From NCBI RefSeq assembly GCF_014698845.1, contig NZ_JACJTV010000002.1, positions 124,001 through 188,000 on the forward strand: a stretch of DNA of 64,000 bases. The letters are read 5' to 3'. Below are positions 55,006-64,000 of this stretch, one piece after another (the stretch's first letter is position 1; the number at the start of each line of letters is the position of its first letter). The translations under genes were made by a program, and so were the position numbers. The notes below the pieces were generated by a model, which worked only from the letters and a program-made list of their open reading frames with translations, did no database searches and had not been told where the DNA came from. The stretch is from Coleofasciculus sp. FACHB-1120 (GTDB lineage Bacteria; Cyanobacteriota; Cyanobacteriia; Cyanobacteriales; FACHB-T130).

Positions 55006-55226
55006 AAAGGATTGGGAACATCTTAAGGGATGCACAGAACCAAAGCAGGATATCGCTCAACGCAAAGAGAGCGCAGCATTTGTCTAGAAGCATCCCTTGG
55101 TGGAATTAACGCGCGATCGCATTCCCTCTACTCTCCATCTATGGGTAAAATATCTTAGGTCTACATAGTTTGTTTTCCAATAGCAGCGCGTTGACCATTG
55201 TTGATTAATTAGCGTGTATTTGTAAA

Positions 55227-55562
55227 ATGGGTCTGAAAATTGTCGAGAATTTTGATAGTAGTTTTGCGCTTGCTCCAGAAGCGAAAGAAGCTCTATTCAG
55301 TTTATTAACTGGGGAAGCTTTCCTCACGCAAGTTACTGAACAGACAGCCTGGACAGCGGTGGAGTTTACAGAATTACTTTTTCAACCTGTTCCTTATAGC
55401 ACTGCAACGCCTAAAGGAATGCCAGCGGAATTTGAAAAATATAAAGAATCTGACGAGCATATCATTATTAACGTGCCGCCGAACTTTATGTTCAAAGCAA
55501 AAATATTTAAACCGACTCGTCTTTGTGCCATTTATAGAAAGGGGCAGTCACAGCTTGATTGA
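55227..55562 (+). CDS. Hypothetical protein
   Basis: 111 residues, no recognised domain, signal peptide or membrane helix. Mixed helical/beta composition (A-P-E-A-K-E-A-L-F-S-L-L, F-T-E-L-L-F-Q-P-V, E-H-I-I-I-N-V-P-P). ATG 55227 has no strong ribosome site but base composition matches real genes. It stands alone and is followed by a stem-loop. Confidence 0.6.
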   Translation: MGLKIVENFDSSFALAPEAKEALFSLLTGEAFLTQVTEQTAWTAVEFTELLFQPVPYSTATPKGMPAEFEKYKESDEHIIINVPPNFMFKAKIFKPTRLCAIYRKGQSQLD

Positions 55563-55579
55563 AATAATATCGTAAGGCA

Positions 55580-55612
55580 AGCTCCCCGACTTTTTAGAAA
55601 AGTCGAGGAGCT
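55580..55612 (+). terminator. Hairpin after the 55227 gene
   Basis: agctccccgactttt and aaagtcgaggagct (one mismatch) close a 4-base loop, 18 bp past the stop. No U-run follows the second arm, so termination is uncertain. Confidence 0.5.
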
Positions 55613-55675
55613 AAATTGCTGGAATCTTACAACTAAAATAGAATTACTATAGTTCTAATAAGGGTGAAAATAAAG

Positions 55676-55771
55676 ATGGATAATGTTAATAGGATTCGCT
55701 CTCAAGTCGGGCAATTAATTCAGTTTTTTGCACCATTTGTTCTAAAATTACTAATAAAATTATTTAGATAA
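55676..55771 (+). CDS. Possible 31-residue membrane-active small protein
   Basis: The frame M-D-N-V-N-R-I-R-S-Q-V-G-Q-L, then I-Q-F-F-A-P-F-V-L-K-L-L-I-K-L-F-R, has a weak AAAG before ATG 55676. The C-terminal half is a hydrophobic, basic helix. It could be chance; no homologue was recognised. Confidence 0.25.
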   Translation: MDNVNRIRSQVGQLIQFFAPFVLKLLIKLFR

Positions 55772-55883
55772 AACGCTATAAAAATAATCCATAAGGTAAA
55801 TAGACAAAAATATTTATCTATCCTAAGGTCATAAAGGGAAAACAGTTTTATCAAGTTAGCCTGAGGACTCAGCTAACAGTCCT

Positions 55884-58800
55884 ATGTTAAAAGTCACGCG
55901 CTCTCAACTGCGACGTTATGGTATCGCGGCTTTGTCAGTCACCTTAACGCTGCTGCTGCTTCTGCTATTGCCGCCGACTAAAACATCCATTTCGCCGCTG
56001 TTTTTTGCCGCCGTGACGTTCAGTGCCTGGTATGGCGGACTGGGGCCAGGGGTAGTGGCTACGATAGTGGCTGTTTTAGCTAACAACTATTTCTTCGTAC
56101 CTCCGATCTATCAGCTAGTAATCAGCCGTGAGACGGACGTTCTCCAGGTAGTCGTATTTAGCTTAGTCGCACTGCTGATTAGTTCGTTAAACGCAGAATT
56201 ACTAGCTGCGAAGCAACGAAGCGAGGCGAGCTTATCAAAACTACAAGTCAGCTACCGTCGCCTGATTGATACAGCTCACGAAGGCATCTGGTTGATTAAC
56301 CCAGACTTGCGGACAGACTACGTGAATCAGCGGTTAGCTGAGATGTTGGGTTACAGCGTCCAGGAGATGCGCGATCGCTCTGTGTTTGACTTCATAAATC
56401 TAGAAGACCAAACCGAGGCAGAGCAACACATTGAGCGAAGTAAACAGGGAATTCGAGAGCAATTTGACTTTCGGCTTCGCCGTAAAAACGGTTCAGACCT
56501 TTGGGCGATCCTCGCCACAAATCCGATGCTAAATCAGCAAGGTGAGTTCATCGGGGTGCTGACAATGCTGACCGATATTACCGAGCGCAAACAAACAGAG
56601 AAAGCATTACAGGAGAGCGAGAAGCGGTTCCGACGGCTGGTTGAGGCGAATATGTTTGGTGTCACCTTCGCTCACTTTAACGGAAGAATCGACTACGCCA
56701 ACGACGCTTTCCTGAAATTAGTCGGATATGAGCGGGAAGATTTGCTTTCGGGTCGGCTTTCCTGGGAAGAGATAACGCCGCCGGAATATCTGCATTTGGA
56801 TATGCAAGCGCAAGAAGAACTTAAGAAAAGCGGTGTCTGTACCCCATATGAGAAAGAATATATCCGTAAAGACGGGAGCCGGGTTCCCATCCTGATCGGT
56901 TGTGCCCTATTACAGGAACCTTACGACCAGCAACAAGAAGGGATGGCATTCTTTGTTGACTTAAGCGATCGCAAGCGAGCTGAGGAAGCGCTGCAACTGC
57001 GATCGCTGGCACTCCAGAATCAGCAGCAATGGCTAGAAGACGTGCTGAACTTGATGCCATCTCCCTTACTGTTTATTGAGCCAGGAACAGGTCGAGTCTT
57101 GTTTGCCAACCGAGCCGCTGACGAGTTGGCAGGAGGCGAATTTCCTAAAAATAAGCCAGCCGAAGAGTACCACACCATTTACTATTGCACCGATGCGACA
57201 GGAGCGCAGATTCCCGACGAGCAAATGCCAGGGGTACGAGTGGCACGCGGCGAACGCCTCAACGGGTTTGAGATGAACTGGCACACGCCAGGAGCAATCC
57301 GTCCCCTGATTCTCTTTGGAGATACTCTGCCACCGATGCACGGTCATTCCTCAGTCTGTGTTGTGATGTTCCAAGACATTAGCAAACGCAAGCAAGCAGA
57401 AGCAGCTCTGCGCCAGAGTCAGGAACGGTATTCTACCTTAGCGAGAGTTTCACGGGTGGGACTCTTCCATACGGATAGCCAGGGGAAGTGTTTGTATACC
57501 AACGAACGCTGGTGCGAACTGACCGGAATTTCTCCAGAAGCAGCATTGGGAGAAGGCTGGGAAACTGCCCTTCATCCGGAGGATCGCCAACGTATCTTTG
57601 CCGAATGGTATCAAGCAGCGCAGGAGAACCGGCTGTTCCAATCAGAGTATCGATATCAGCATTCCGATGGTTCGGTGATTTGGGTATTAGGTCAGGCGGC
57701 TCCTGAAATTGGAGAAAACGGTGAGACGATCGGCTACGTTGGGACTGTTACCGATATTAGCGATCGCAAACAAATAGAAATCGCACTGCAAGAAAGCGAA
57801 ATCCGACTGCGGCGCATCGTTGACTCTAATATCATTGGCATCTTTTTCGGCGATCTGAGTGGCAACATTACCGAAGCCAACGATGCCCTTCTGCACATCA
57901 TCGGCTATACGCGGCAGGATTTACAGGCTGGTGAAATTTCTTGGAATCTGATGACGCCACCGGAATACATCGATCGGACTCAGCAGGCGGTTCAGGAACT
58001 CAGAGAACAGGGGGTTTGCGTTCCCTTTGAGAAAGAATTGATCCGTAAAGATGGTAGCCGCGTCTTTGTACTGATGGGGACTGCTTTGTTTGAGGGGTCT
58101 TTACAGGAGCAGGGTGTCTGCTACGTCCTCGATCTGAGTGAACGCAAGCGAGCAGAAGAAGAACGCGCCCAATTGATTCGCCAACTGGAAGCGGAGCGGG
58201 CGCAGATGGAAGCGACGATCCAGAGTATGCCAGATGCCTTATACATCGGGGATGCAACTAGGGGAATCTGGAAGTGCAACGATCTCGCCATCAAGATGCT
58301 CGGCTTTAAGAGTTCCGATGGCCTCAAGCACAACATTGCCTCGCTTGCTGAGCAGATTCAGACGCGCTATCTCGATACGGGAGAGCGTATCCCTCCGGAA
58401 GACGAAATCTTTGCCCATGCGCTGCGGGGAACTGCGAAGGTTAGCGAGGTCATCGTCCGGCAGGTAAATTCTGGGCGCGATCTCGTCGTCCGAAGTGCAG
58501 CAGCACCAATTTGGTGCAATGGGGAAATTATTGGCGCGGTTGCTGTCAATACAGATATTACCGAGGAAAAACGGGCAGAAGAAGAACGCGATCGCCTCTT
58601 CAAGCTGGAACAGGCAGCACGCGCCGAAGCGGAGTCAGCCAACCGGATCAAAGATGAATTTCTCGCCGTCCTCTCCCATGAGGTGAGAACGCCTCTCAAT
58701 CCGATCCTGGGTTGGGCAAAACTCCTCCGCAGCCGCAAGTTTGATGAAAAAACCACCGCCCGCGCCTTAGAAACGATTGAGCGCAATGCCGAATTACAGT

Positions 58801-59789
58801 CACGGCTGATCGAGGATTTGCTAGATATTTCGCGGATTCTGCAAGGCAAACTGAGTTTAAATATTGCTCCCGTTAACTTGGTGGCAACGATTGAAGAAGC
58901 GATGGAAACAGTGCGTCTAGCGGCTGAAGTGAAATCGATTCAAATTCACTCAGCGATCGCGTCCAATCTGGGCAAGGTGTTGGGGGATGCCAATCGCTTA
59001 CAGCAAGTCGTCTGGAATCTACTCTCGAACGCTGTGAAATTCACACCGATAGGAGGACAGGTAGAAATCCAACTCTCACAAGTCCCAAGTCCAGAGACTT
59101 CTGAATTCATTCAAAATTCTTATGCCCAAATCCAAGTAACGGACACGGGAAAGGGAATTCACCCAGACTTTTTACCCTTCGTGTTTGATTCTTTCCGGCA
59201 AGCTGATAGTCAAACGACACGGGTATCCGGCGGATTGGGGTTAGGATTAGCAATTGTCCACCATCTCGTAGAACTTCACGGGGGAACGGTTGCAGCAGCA
59301 AGTCTAGGAGAAGGGCGAGGGGCAACCTTTACTGTGACGCTACCCCTGATGACGGATGCGCCTCAGATAAGTCAAGAAAATCCGTCACTAGATTCCCCAA
59401 ATCTTGAAGAGGTCAAGCTACTGGTTGTCGATGATGAGGTGGATACGCGGGAGTTAATCGTCTTCATACTCGAAGAGTGTGGGGCACAAGTGCGTGCCGT
59501 GGCATCGGCGGCTGAGGCGCTAGAGGTGCTGGCTCAGATGACACCAGATTTGCTGTTGAGCGACATTGGAATGCCTGAAATGGATGGCTATATGCTGATT
59601 CGCCAAATTAGAGCTAGGAGTGCAGAAGAAGGGGGAGAGATTCCAGCGATCGCGCTAACTGCTTATGCTGGTGAAACTGACCATCAGCAAATACTAAAAG
59701 CAGGCTTCCAGAAACACCTCACCAAGCCAATCGAGCCAGACGAGTTAGCGATCGCGATCGCTAGCCTGATTAGCAGCATCCCTCACTAA
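55884..59789 (+). CDS. Hybrid sensor histidine kinase with multiple PAS domains
   Basis: 1301 residues. Order: DUF4118-like membrane region with several helices (about 12-105), about six PAS/PAC units (roughly 125-240, 250-365, 380-500, 510-625, 630-755, 765-890), HisKA with phospho-acceptor His932 in L-S-H-E-V-R-T-P-L-N-P, HATPase (about 1035-1155, N-box N-L-L-S-N-A-V-K-F and G-G-L-G-L-G-L), and a C-terminal receiver with Asp1227 in L-L-L-S-D-I-G-M-P-E-M-D-G. It is a membrane-bound, probably redox- or light-related sensor; no haem or chromophore Cys was assigned. The output partner is not encoded nearby. Confidence 0.93.
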   Translation: MLKVTRSQLRRYGIAALSVTLTLLLLLLLPPTKTSISPLFFAAVTFSAWYGGLGPGVVATIVAVLANNYFFVPPIYQLVISRETDVLQVVVFSLVALLISSLNAELLAAKQRSEASLSKLQVSYRRLIDTAHEGIWLINPDLRTDYVNQRLAEMLGYSVQEMRDRSVFDFINLEDQTEAEQHIERSKQGIREQFDFRLRRKNGSDLWAILATNPMLNQQGEFIGVLTMLTDITERKQTEKALQESEKRFRRLVEANMFGVTFAHFNGRIDYANDAFLKLVGYEREDLLSGRLSWEEITPPEYLHLDMQAQEELKKSGVCTPYEKEYIRKDGSRVPILIGCALLQEPYDQQQEGMAFFVDLSDRKRAEEALQLRSLALQNQQQWLEDVLNLMPSPLLFIEPGTGRVLFANRAADELAGGEFPKNKPAEEYHTIYYCTDATGAQIPDEQMPGVRVARGERLNGFEMNWHTPGAIRPLILFGDTLPPMHGHSSVCVVMFQDISKRKQAEAALRQSQERYSTLARVSRVGLFHTDSQGKCLYTNERWCELTGISPEAALGEGWETALHPEDRQRIFAEWYQAAQENRLFQSEYRYQHSDGSVIWVLGQAAPEIGENGETIGYVGTVTDISDRKQIEIALQESEIRLRRIVDSNIIGIFFGDLSGNITEANDALLHIIGYTRQDLQAGEISWNLMTPPEYIDRTQQAVQELREQGVCVPFEKELIRKDGSRVFVLMGTALFEGSLQEQGVCYVLDLSERKRAEEERAQLIRQLEAERAQMEATIQSMPDALYIGDATRGIWKCNDLAIKMLGFKSSDGLKHNIASLAEQIQTRYLDTGERIPPEDEIFAHALRGTAKVSEVIVRQVNSGRDLVVRSAAAPIWCNGEIIGAVAVNTDITEEKRAEEERDRLFKLEQAARAEAESANRIKDEFLAVLSHEVRTPLNPILGWAKLLRSRKFDEKTTARALETIERNAELQSRLIEDLLDISRILQGKLSLNIAPVNLVATIEEAMETVRLAAEVKSIQIHSAIASNLGKVLGDANRLQQVVWNLLSNAVKFTPIGGQVEIQLSQVPSPETSEFIQNSYAQIQVTDTGKGIHPDFLPFVFDSFRQADSQTTRVSGGLGLGLAIVHHLVELHGGTVAAASLGEGRGATFTVTLPLMTDAPQISQENPSLDSPNLEEVKLLVVDDEVDTRELIVFILEECGAQVRAVASAAEALEVLAQMTPDLLLSDIGMPEMDGYMLIRQIRARSAEEGGEIPAIALTAYAGETDHQQILKAGFQKHLTKPIEPDELAIAIASLISSIPH

Positions 59790-59820
59790 AGTTACTCTTT
59801 TGAGTTGTAAATTTTTTAAG

Positions 59821-60008
59821 AACCGCGTTAGCGAAGCATGCGCGTTAGCGCTTAGACACAAAGAGCGCTAAGGAAGAGTAAGAAGAGAGATCCAAGAAGA
59901 TTTTCGTAAGTTGAGTTGACGTAGGAAACTCAACACTATTGGAGTCGTAAAATTCTCTGCTCCTCTTCCTCTCTTCCTTAGCGCTCTTTGTGCCTTCGCG
60001 GTTCGTTA
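59821..60008. repeat. Inverted pair of a dispersed repeat
   Basis: 59857-59878 and 59971-59992 are exact reverse complements over 22 bases, separated by 92 nt. They share the aaccgcgaag/gcgctaaggaagag theme with 30149-30199. The pair could form a long hairpin that ends transcription of the two convergent genes. Confidence 0.7.
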
Positions 60009-60035
60009 ATCAAGATAAGGGAATGACAATTTACG

Positions 60036-63000
60036 TTAGCTCAATTGCACCAATTTAGTACCGCACTTAGAACAGAACTTTGAGTTCGCTGGGTTCTGAT
60101 TTCCACAGTTGGTACAGAAAACGTGAATGCGAGTCTCTGGAATTGGAGAATGATTTGAAGCAACTCCAATTGGCTGAGTTACAACCGGAGAATCAACAGG
60201 TTGAGTGACTGGTGCATAAAGTTTATAAACTTCAATCATCTCCTGAATCACTCTTGCTTCGCGCTTGTAATTTAAGCTATCGGTTGCGCCTTCTTTTTCT
60301 AATTCGACGGCACGCCGATCCAGATATGCCTTAAGTTGGTGATACAGCGCTTGTTTTTTCTGCACCGTGTCAGCTTGGGTTAATTTTGCCGTTACCTGAC
60401 GCTGAATTTCTTCTTTATCCGGGCGACACGCCAATACTTGCAGCACTTGCACCGCTTCTTCCCAACTAGAGGCGATATCGACATTTTCCAAACCAATTAC
60501 GGTTTGTCGGGTGTAGCGAATTACCTTTTCTTTGGTTAGGCGATTTTCTTCTATTCGCAGCACTTGTAACGCCCTTGCTTGCACAACAAGGCGGAAAATA
60601 TCTGGATTTTCTGGAAAGATATCCCAAAACGGCGGTTCTTTTTGAATGTGAACGGGAATCGGCGGTTCTTTGCTTTCGCCTTTAAGTTGCGCCCGTTTTG
60701 CCTGAATCGATTGTCCTTTCCAATCTTGATAAGATTGCTGCAATTCTGGCATTCCCTCGATGCAACGCAAGGAGAAACCGCCAATTTCTTGTACAAAGAC
60801 AATCCGGTGACGTTCAGCTTCTCCCAGCGGTGTAATCCCTTCATTACTGCCAACTCTCTCCCGCAGAATCGGGATAAGCTTAATTGCCGCTGGATCGCTG
60901 CTGTTGCGTCCGCCAACCAGGGCGACTTTGGCATTGAGTGCAGGGGTAAAGCCTGCATCTTGACGCTTGAGAACGGCGTCAGAGAGTAAAATCAGCGGCT
61001 TCGATTTGCTATAGGCGGTACCGATGCGGTTGCGGATTTCGGCTTCGTCGTTGTTGAAGACTTTGAATAAGCGATCGCCAGCTGCCAATTCCCGCTTCAA
61101 TCGGCTACTTTCCGGCGCACTGATCACGACTAATTTAGCGCGATCGCCAATAATTTCTTTAAAGTCATTCTCCTGCACATCCGCCAAATTCGGCACATCA
61201 AATAGTCGCATCACCTCACCCGCTGCACGGTTGCGCTTCCACAGCGGACTTGCTTCTGCGAGAACCTGAACTGACAAATTGCTACAAATCCCATCAATTC
61301 CCAACTCGTAGCGACTCTTAGAACCTTCGCTAGCACCTGCTTGTTGCTCAATTAAATCCCGATATAATTCATTGAGTTCTTCGCGGTTATAAAGCTTAAT
61401 CCCATTCACAATCAAAGCGTCGGCACTATCCGCTTGTCGATCCGCTTTTTGCTGGAAATTATCGCGAGTTTGCTTCAACTTTTGATTTAATCGTGCCAAA
61501 CGGCGGTTTAATTCATCCAGATGCTCTAGCATTCTGTTAATGACTTCTAAACCTAAATATCTCGCTTGAGTTTGAATTGTCGCCACCAAGCTACCTTCTA
61601 AACCCGTTAGCGCTAACTCGCCGGATTTTTCCATATCCGCCTGCTTAGTAAGGGCAAACTTACTCTTAAATTCAGTAATATCTTGCAGCGCTTTTTCGTA
61701 ATCTCTTTGCCGTTCTGTTTCCTTGGGTTGCCAAACTTTTTCCGATTCGCGGCGAAACTTTTCAGCGGCATTTTCAAAAATTTGACGCACCGCCGTCACG
61801 AAAGCATCAGCAAATTTTGGCCCTCTCGTGCGATCCTCAATAATCCGATAAAACTCTTCATCTAACGCTTTTCGCCCTTGTTGCACGATGCGGTTGCGGT
61901 TATCGTACATCTTTTGCAAGAAGTCACCGTGCAATCGCTCATCCGGGCTTAATTTCCGCAAATGGTTAGCTTTATATTCTTCAACTTTTGGCTGGAGATA
62001 GTCTAAAAATTGGAGAATTTTACCCTTTTCGGCACCCACAATATTTACGCCTTGCTGGGTACATTGCAACTTATTATCCGTAGCAATTTCATTGCGGATA
62101 GAGTTCACCCAAGCGGAGATTTCAGTTATATATGACCTGTCCCCAGCCGCCGATATATCTGCAATCAGTTCCCCTTCTGTGAGGCGCATCCTTTTCAGGT
62201 CGCTTTGCGCCATCTCTAATACATTCGGTGGCAACTGTACCGATTCATTTAACCACCAGCGAATAAAATCAGCGGCAAGTCGATCTGATAAAGAAGTGCG
62301 AATTTGAGCTATCGGAATTTCTACCGTAGATAACCCAAAACTCATAAAATTCTTAGGATATCCGCGTCCACCAGGATCTGCTTGCGCCCAAGCTCCTTTA
62401 ATATTATCTCGAATCGAACGTTTATAAGGCGCAAAATCAGAGGTTAAATCAAGGAAGATATTTTGGGAAATCATCTCCCGAATTTGGTCGAGAGTAAATT
62501 CACTCTCTCCATTTTTTGTTCCAACCAGATAAGTGAAATCAAAAGGCGCAGATTTGCTGCGAATTTCATCCACCAAACCACTGCTGAATTGGGCAATATA
62601 TTCAGTTCTATAGTCAGAAAAATAGCTCAATTCCATCAAGGCAGCGTAACCATTAGCGAGAACGCGATCGCCTACATTAATACTGGCGAAAGCCGTCGGC
62701 ATTGGCACAATTGCCGTCACCATCGGACTCGCTTGCCCCCGCAACCAATGGCGGACGCAATAGCCGATATCAATCAGCATTCCGCTACCAGTCCCGCCGG
62801 ATAGAGAACCCGTCACAAAGACATTTAAACTCGTCGTATCTACCTTGATGCCATAGCGATCGCGCATAAAGGTTTCGTGTCCTTTGACGGCATCGGCAGC
62901 TTCATTAAACCGTCTTTGAAGTTTGTGATAATTGCAATAAAAAGCAAATCGTCCATAACTGCGAATTTGTCCGGCACCAACTTCAATTGCCCCAATATTC

Positions 63001-63314
63001 CGCTCTAATTCTGTAGGAAACCAACTCTCTATCCAGGGATAGTTTCCCATGTCTGACATGATTTTCTTAACTTCGCTGCCAGCTACACTTGCCCAATACT
63101 TTTCATTATCTTTGAAGGGAGAACCGGCGGCGGCAGGATTATTGACTTTGTACTCTCTATCTGTATCAATAATTAAAAAGCTGATTAGGGGGAAATTTTG
63201 CAAACTGCCATAGGTTTCTTCTACTAAGCGGCGCACTCGTGACAATACTTCATGTCCGGTGCCACCGATACCCACTAATACAGTGGGAACCATGCTTTTT
63301 TCTTCTACTGCCAT
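60036..63314 (-). CDS. Tubulin-like (Tubulin_2) domain protein with C-terminal zinc ribbon
   Basis: 1092 residues. The N-terminal half has a Rossmann start V-L-V-G-I-G-G-T-G-H and the tubulin/FtsZ-type GTP signature G-S-L-S-G-G-T-G-S-G-M (173-178 core). A long helical middle (about 480-640) is coiled-coil-like. The tail contains C-x2-C ... C-x2-C (C-T-N-C-G and F-C-S-K-C-G, about 1068-1087), a zinc ribbon. ATG 63314 has AGGAG upstream. Tubulin_2 proteins are large GTPases of uncertain role, often encoded with vWA proteins as here. It may polymerise or act as a regulatory scaffold; this is not shown. Confidence 0.82.
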   Translation of the reverse strand: MAVEEKSMVPTVLVGIGGTGHEVLSRVRRLVEETYGSLQNFPLISFLIIDTDREYKVNNPAAAGSPFKDNEKYWASVAGSEVKKIMSDMGNYPWIESWFPTELERNIGAIEVGAGQIRSYGRFAFYCNYHKLQRRFNEAADAVKGHETFMRDRYGIKVDTTSLNVFVTGSLSGGTGSGMLIDIGYCVRHWLRGQASPMVTAIVPMPTAFASINVGDRVLANGYAALMELSYFSDYRTEYIAQFSSGLVDEIRSKSAPFDFTYLVGTKNGESEFTLDQIREMISQNIFLDLTSDFAPYKRSIRDNIKGAWAQADPGGRGYPKNFMSFGLSTVEIPIAQIRTSLSDRLAADFIRWWLNESVQLPPNVLEMAQSDLKRMRLTEGELIADISAAGDRSYITEISAWVNSIRNEIATDNKLQCTQQGVNIVGAEKGKILQFLDYLQPKVEEYKANHLRKLSPDERLHGDFLQKMYDNRNRIVQQGRKALDEEFYRIIEDRTRGPKFADAFVTAVRQIFENAAEKFRRESEKVWQPKETERQRDYEKALQDITEFKSKFALTKQADMEKSGELALTGLEGSLVATIQTQARYLGLEVINRMLEHLDELNRRLARLNQKLKQTRDNFQQKADRQADSADALIVNGIKLYNREELNELYRDLIEQQAGASEGSKSRYELGIDGICSNLSVQVLAEASPLWKRNRAAGEVMRLFDVPNLADVQENDFKEIIGDRAKLVVISAPESSRLKRELAAGDRLFKVFNNDEAEIRNRIGTAYSKSKPLILLSDAVLKRQDAGFTPALNAKVALVGGRNSSDPAAIKLIPILRERVGSNEGITPLGEAERHRIVFVQEIGGFSLRCIEGMPELQQSYQDWKGQSIQAKRAQLKGESKEPPIPVHIQKEPPFWDIFPENPDIFRLVVQARALQVLRIEENRLTKEKVIRYTRQTVIGLENVDIASSWEEAVQVLQVLACRPDKEEIQRQVTAKLTQADTVQKKQALYHQLKAYLDRRAVELEKEGATDSLNYKREARVIQEMIEVYKLYAPVTQPVDSPVVTQPIGVASNHSPIPETRIHVFCTNCGNQNPANSKFCSKCGTKLVQLS

Positions 63315-63350
63315 AATATTTTCTCCTAGTAGCTATATTTTAGAGTTTTT

Positions 63351-63424
63351 AACGCAAAGGAGCGCAAAGGTAAGCGCAGAGGTACGCAGAGGTAAGAGTT
63401 TTTTGGCGTACCTTTGCGTTTTAA
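63351..63424. repeat. Dispersed hairpin repeat
   Basis: aacgcaaaggagcgcaaagg pairs loosely with gcgtacctttgcgttttaaa. It lies between the tubulin-like gene and the vWA gene. Confidence 0.5.
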
Positions 63425-63433
63425 ACGTCTCAC

Positions 63434-64000
63434 CTAACATCTAACAACGATGTCCAATAAATTAAATAGCTGCCAAACAATCAAAGGGGTCAAAACGCTC
63501 CAAAATAGGGCATTACTTAAGGATAATTGACCAGAGAGGGAACGATCGAGACCGATTAAACCTTGAAGCAGCCACCGATCCAGGGGTAAAATTAACGTCC
63601 ACATTAGAGCAATCCATATCGCCCCTAGCCCCAGAATAAGCCATTTAAGGTTACTGTTGAAACGAGTAAAAAATGTATCTGTGAAGAGCATTTCTAGATT
63701 ATTTTGTTGACCAGACAGGTAAATCCCGCCAGTTGCTAAAGCTGCGGCTCGCAATTCTGGAGATCCTTCCCCTATAACAACTGTATTAATTCTAACTTTG
63801 CGATTCCTGGCATCGGTGATGATGGCTGGTGAGACATTAGCGTCGCCATCGGTAACTAACAGTAGTTCTCGACAGCGTTTTTGTGGAATCGTGCTAAGTG
63901 CTTCCGTACCTTTTTGAATCGCTAAATTAATATCTGTCGTATTGTTCGCTACCAGTTGAGGTAAATCGGGATTTGCCAAAGCTTGAGTTAATTCAGCGTC
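63434..64000 (-). CDS. von Willebrand A domain protein with C-terminal membrane helices (5' end outside window)
   Basis: The frame is open to the end of the window, so the N-terminus and first part of the vWA domain are missing. The visible part has the vWA core strands L-L-L-V-T-D-G-D-A-N-V-S and I-N-T-V-V-I-G-E-G (V-T-D-G is a MIDAS position), then two C-terminal membrane helices (L-I-L-G-L-G-A-I-W-I-A-L and A-L-F-W-S-V-L-T-P-L-I). Such proteins often sit in BatA/MoxR-like clusters; here the tubulin-like gene follows ~120 bp later on the same strand. Confidence 0.8.
   Translation of the reverse strand, partial: DAELTQALANPDLPQLVANNTTDINLAIQKGTEALSTIPQKRCRELLLVTDGDANVSPAIITDARNRKVRINTVVIGEGSPELRAAALATGGIYLSGQQNNLEMLFTDTFFTRFNSNLKWLILGLGAIWIALMWTLILPLDRWLLQGLIGLDRSLSGQLSLSNALFWSVLTPLIVWQLFNLLDIVVRC

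Overview
The window reads as chromosomal DNA of a filamentous cyanobacterium. The octamer GCGATCGC (HIP1), typical of cyanobacterial genomes, recurs in genes and spacers. Many genes belong to cyanobacterial families: HetC/HetP-like proteins, DpsA, PEP-CTERM-type proteins, pentapeptide-repeat proteins, haemagglutinin-CHAT proteins and Zur-box zinc genes. Dispersed palindromic repeats and MITE-like elements fill the spacers. No rRNA, tRNA, CRISPR array, prophage or intact insertion sequence was seen. The genus cannot be fixed. The protein set recalls Oscillatoriales-type (Microcoleus-like) organisms, and heterocyst formation is neither shown nor excluded.

Layout. 1-8.1 kb: two large secreted proteins with a haemagglutinin-like N-terminal part and a C-terminal CHAT caspase-like domain, with a broken third CHAT remnant between them. 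8.1-18.6 kb: housekeeping and accessory genes (alpha/beta hydrolase, clpS, CPBP protease, a pentapeptide pair, carB, dpsA, a [2Fe-2S] ferredoxin-like protein). 18.8-26.2 kb: a zinc island. znuA diverges from znuCB across a perfect Zur box. Two further Zur boxes precede two COG0523 (CobW-type) GTPase operons, which also carry a WD40 protein, a small Cys-rich exported peptide and an alpha/beta hydrolase. 26.4-31.7 kb: a pentapeptide-RidA fusion, a TetR regulator and an M16 peptidase pair. 31.7-34.1 kb: a scarred region with two MITE-like elements, an IS630 fragment, a four-helix-bundle gene apparently in two pieces, DUF416 and a MutY/MIG-type DNA glycosylase. 34.1-40.2 kb: two tandem paralogous secreted zinc metalloproteases.

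41.6-51 kb is the most interesting region. It holds a peptide-export locus with a HetC-like C39-peptidase ABC exporter, an HlyD-type adaptor, a HetP-like protein, three genes for small proteins with double-glycine leaders (two are recent tandem duplicates with Tyr/Ser-rich cores), a low-complexity secreted protein, a parvulin-like peptidyl-prolyl isomerase and a Ser-rich 61-residue protein. The HetP-like protein itself carries an internal stretch resembling the double-glycine leaders. This suggests, as inference only, that it could be recognised by the exporter's peptidase.

51.3-64 kb: a GH116 glucosylceramidase whose 3' end is duplicated as a 76-bp direct repeat, a pentapeptide protein, a small hypothetical, a large multi-PAS hybrid histidine kinase, and, cut by the window end, a tubulin-like GTPase with a zinc ribbon next to a membrane-anchored vWA protein.
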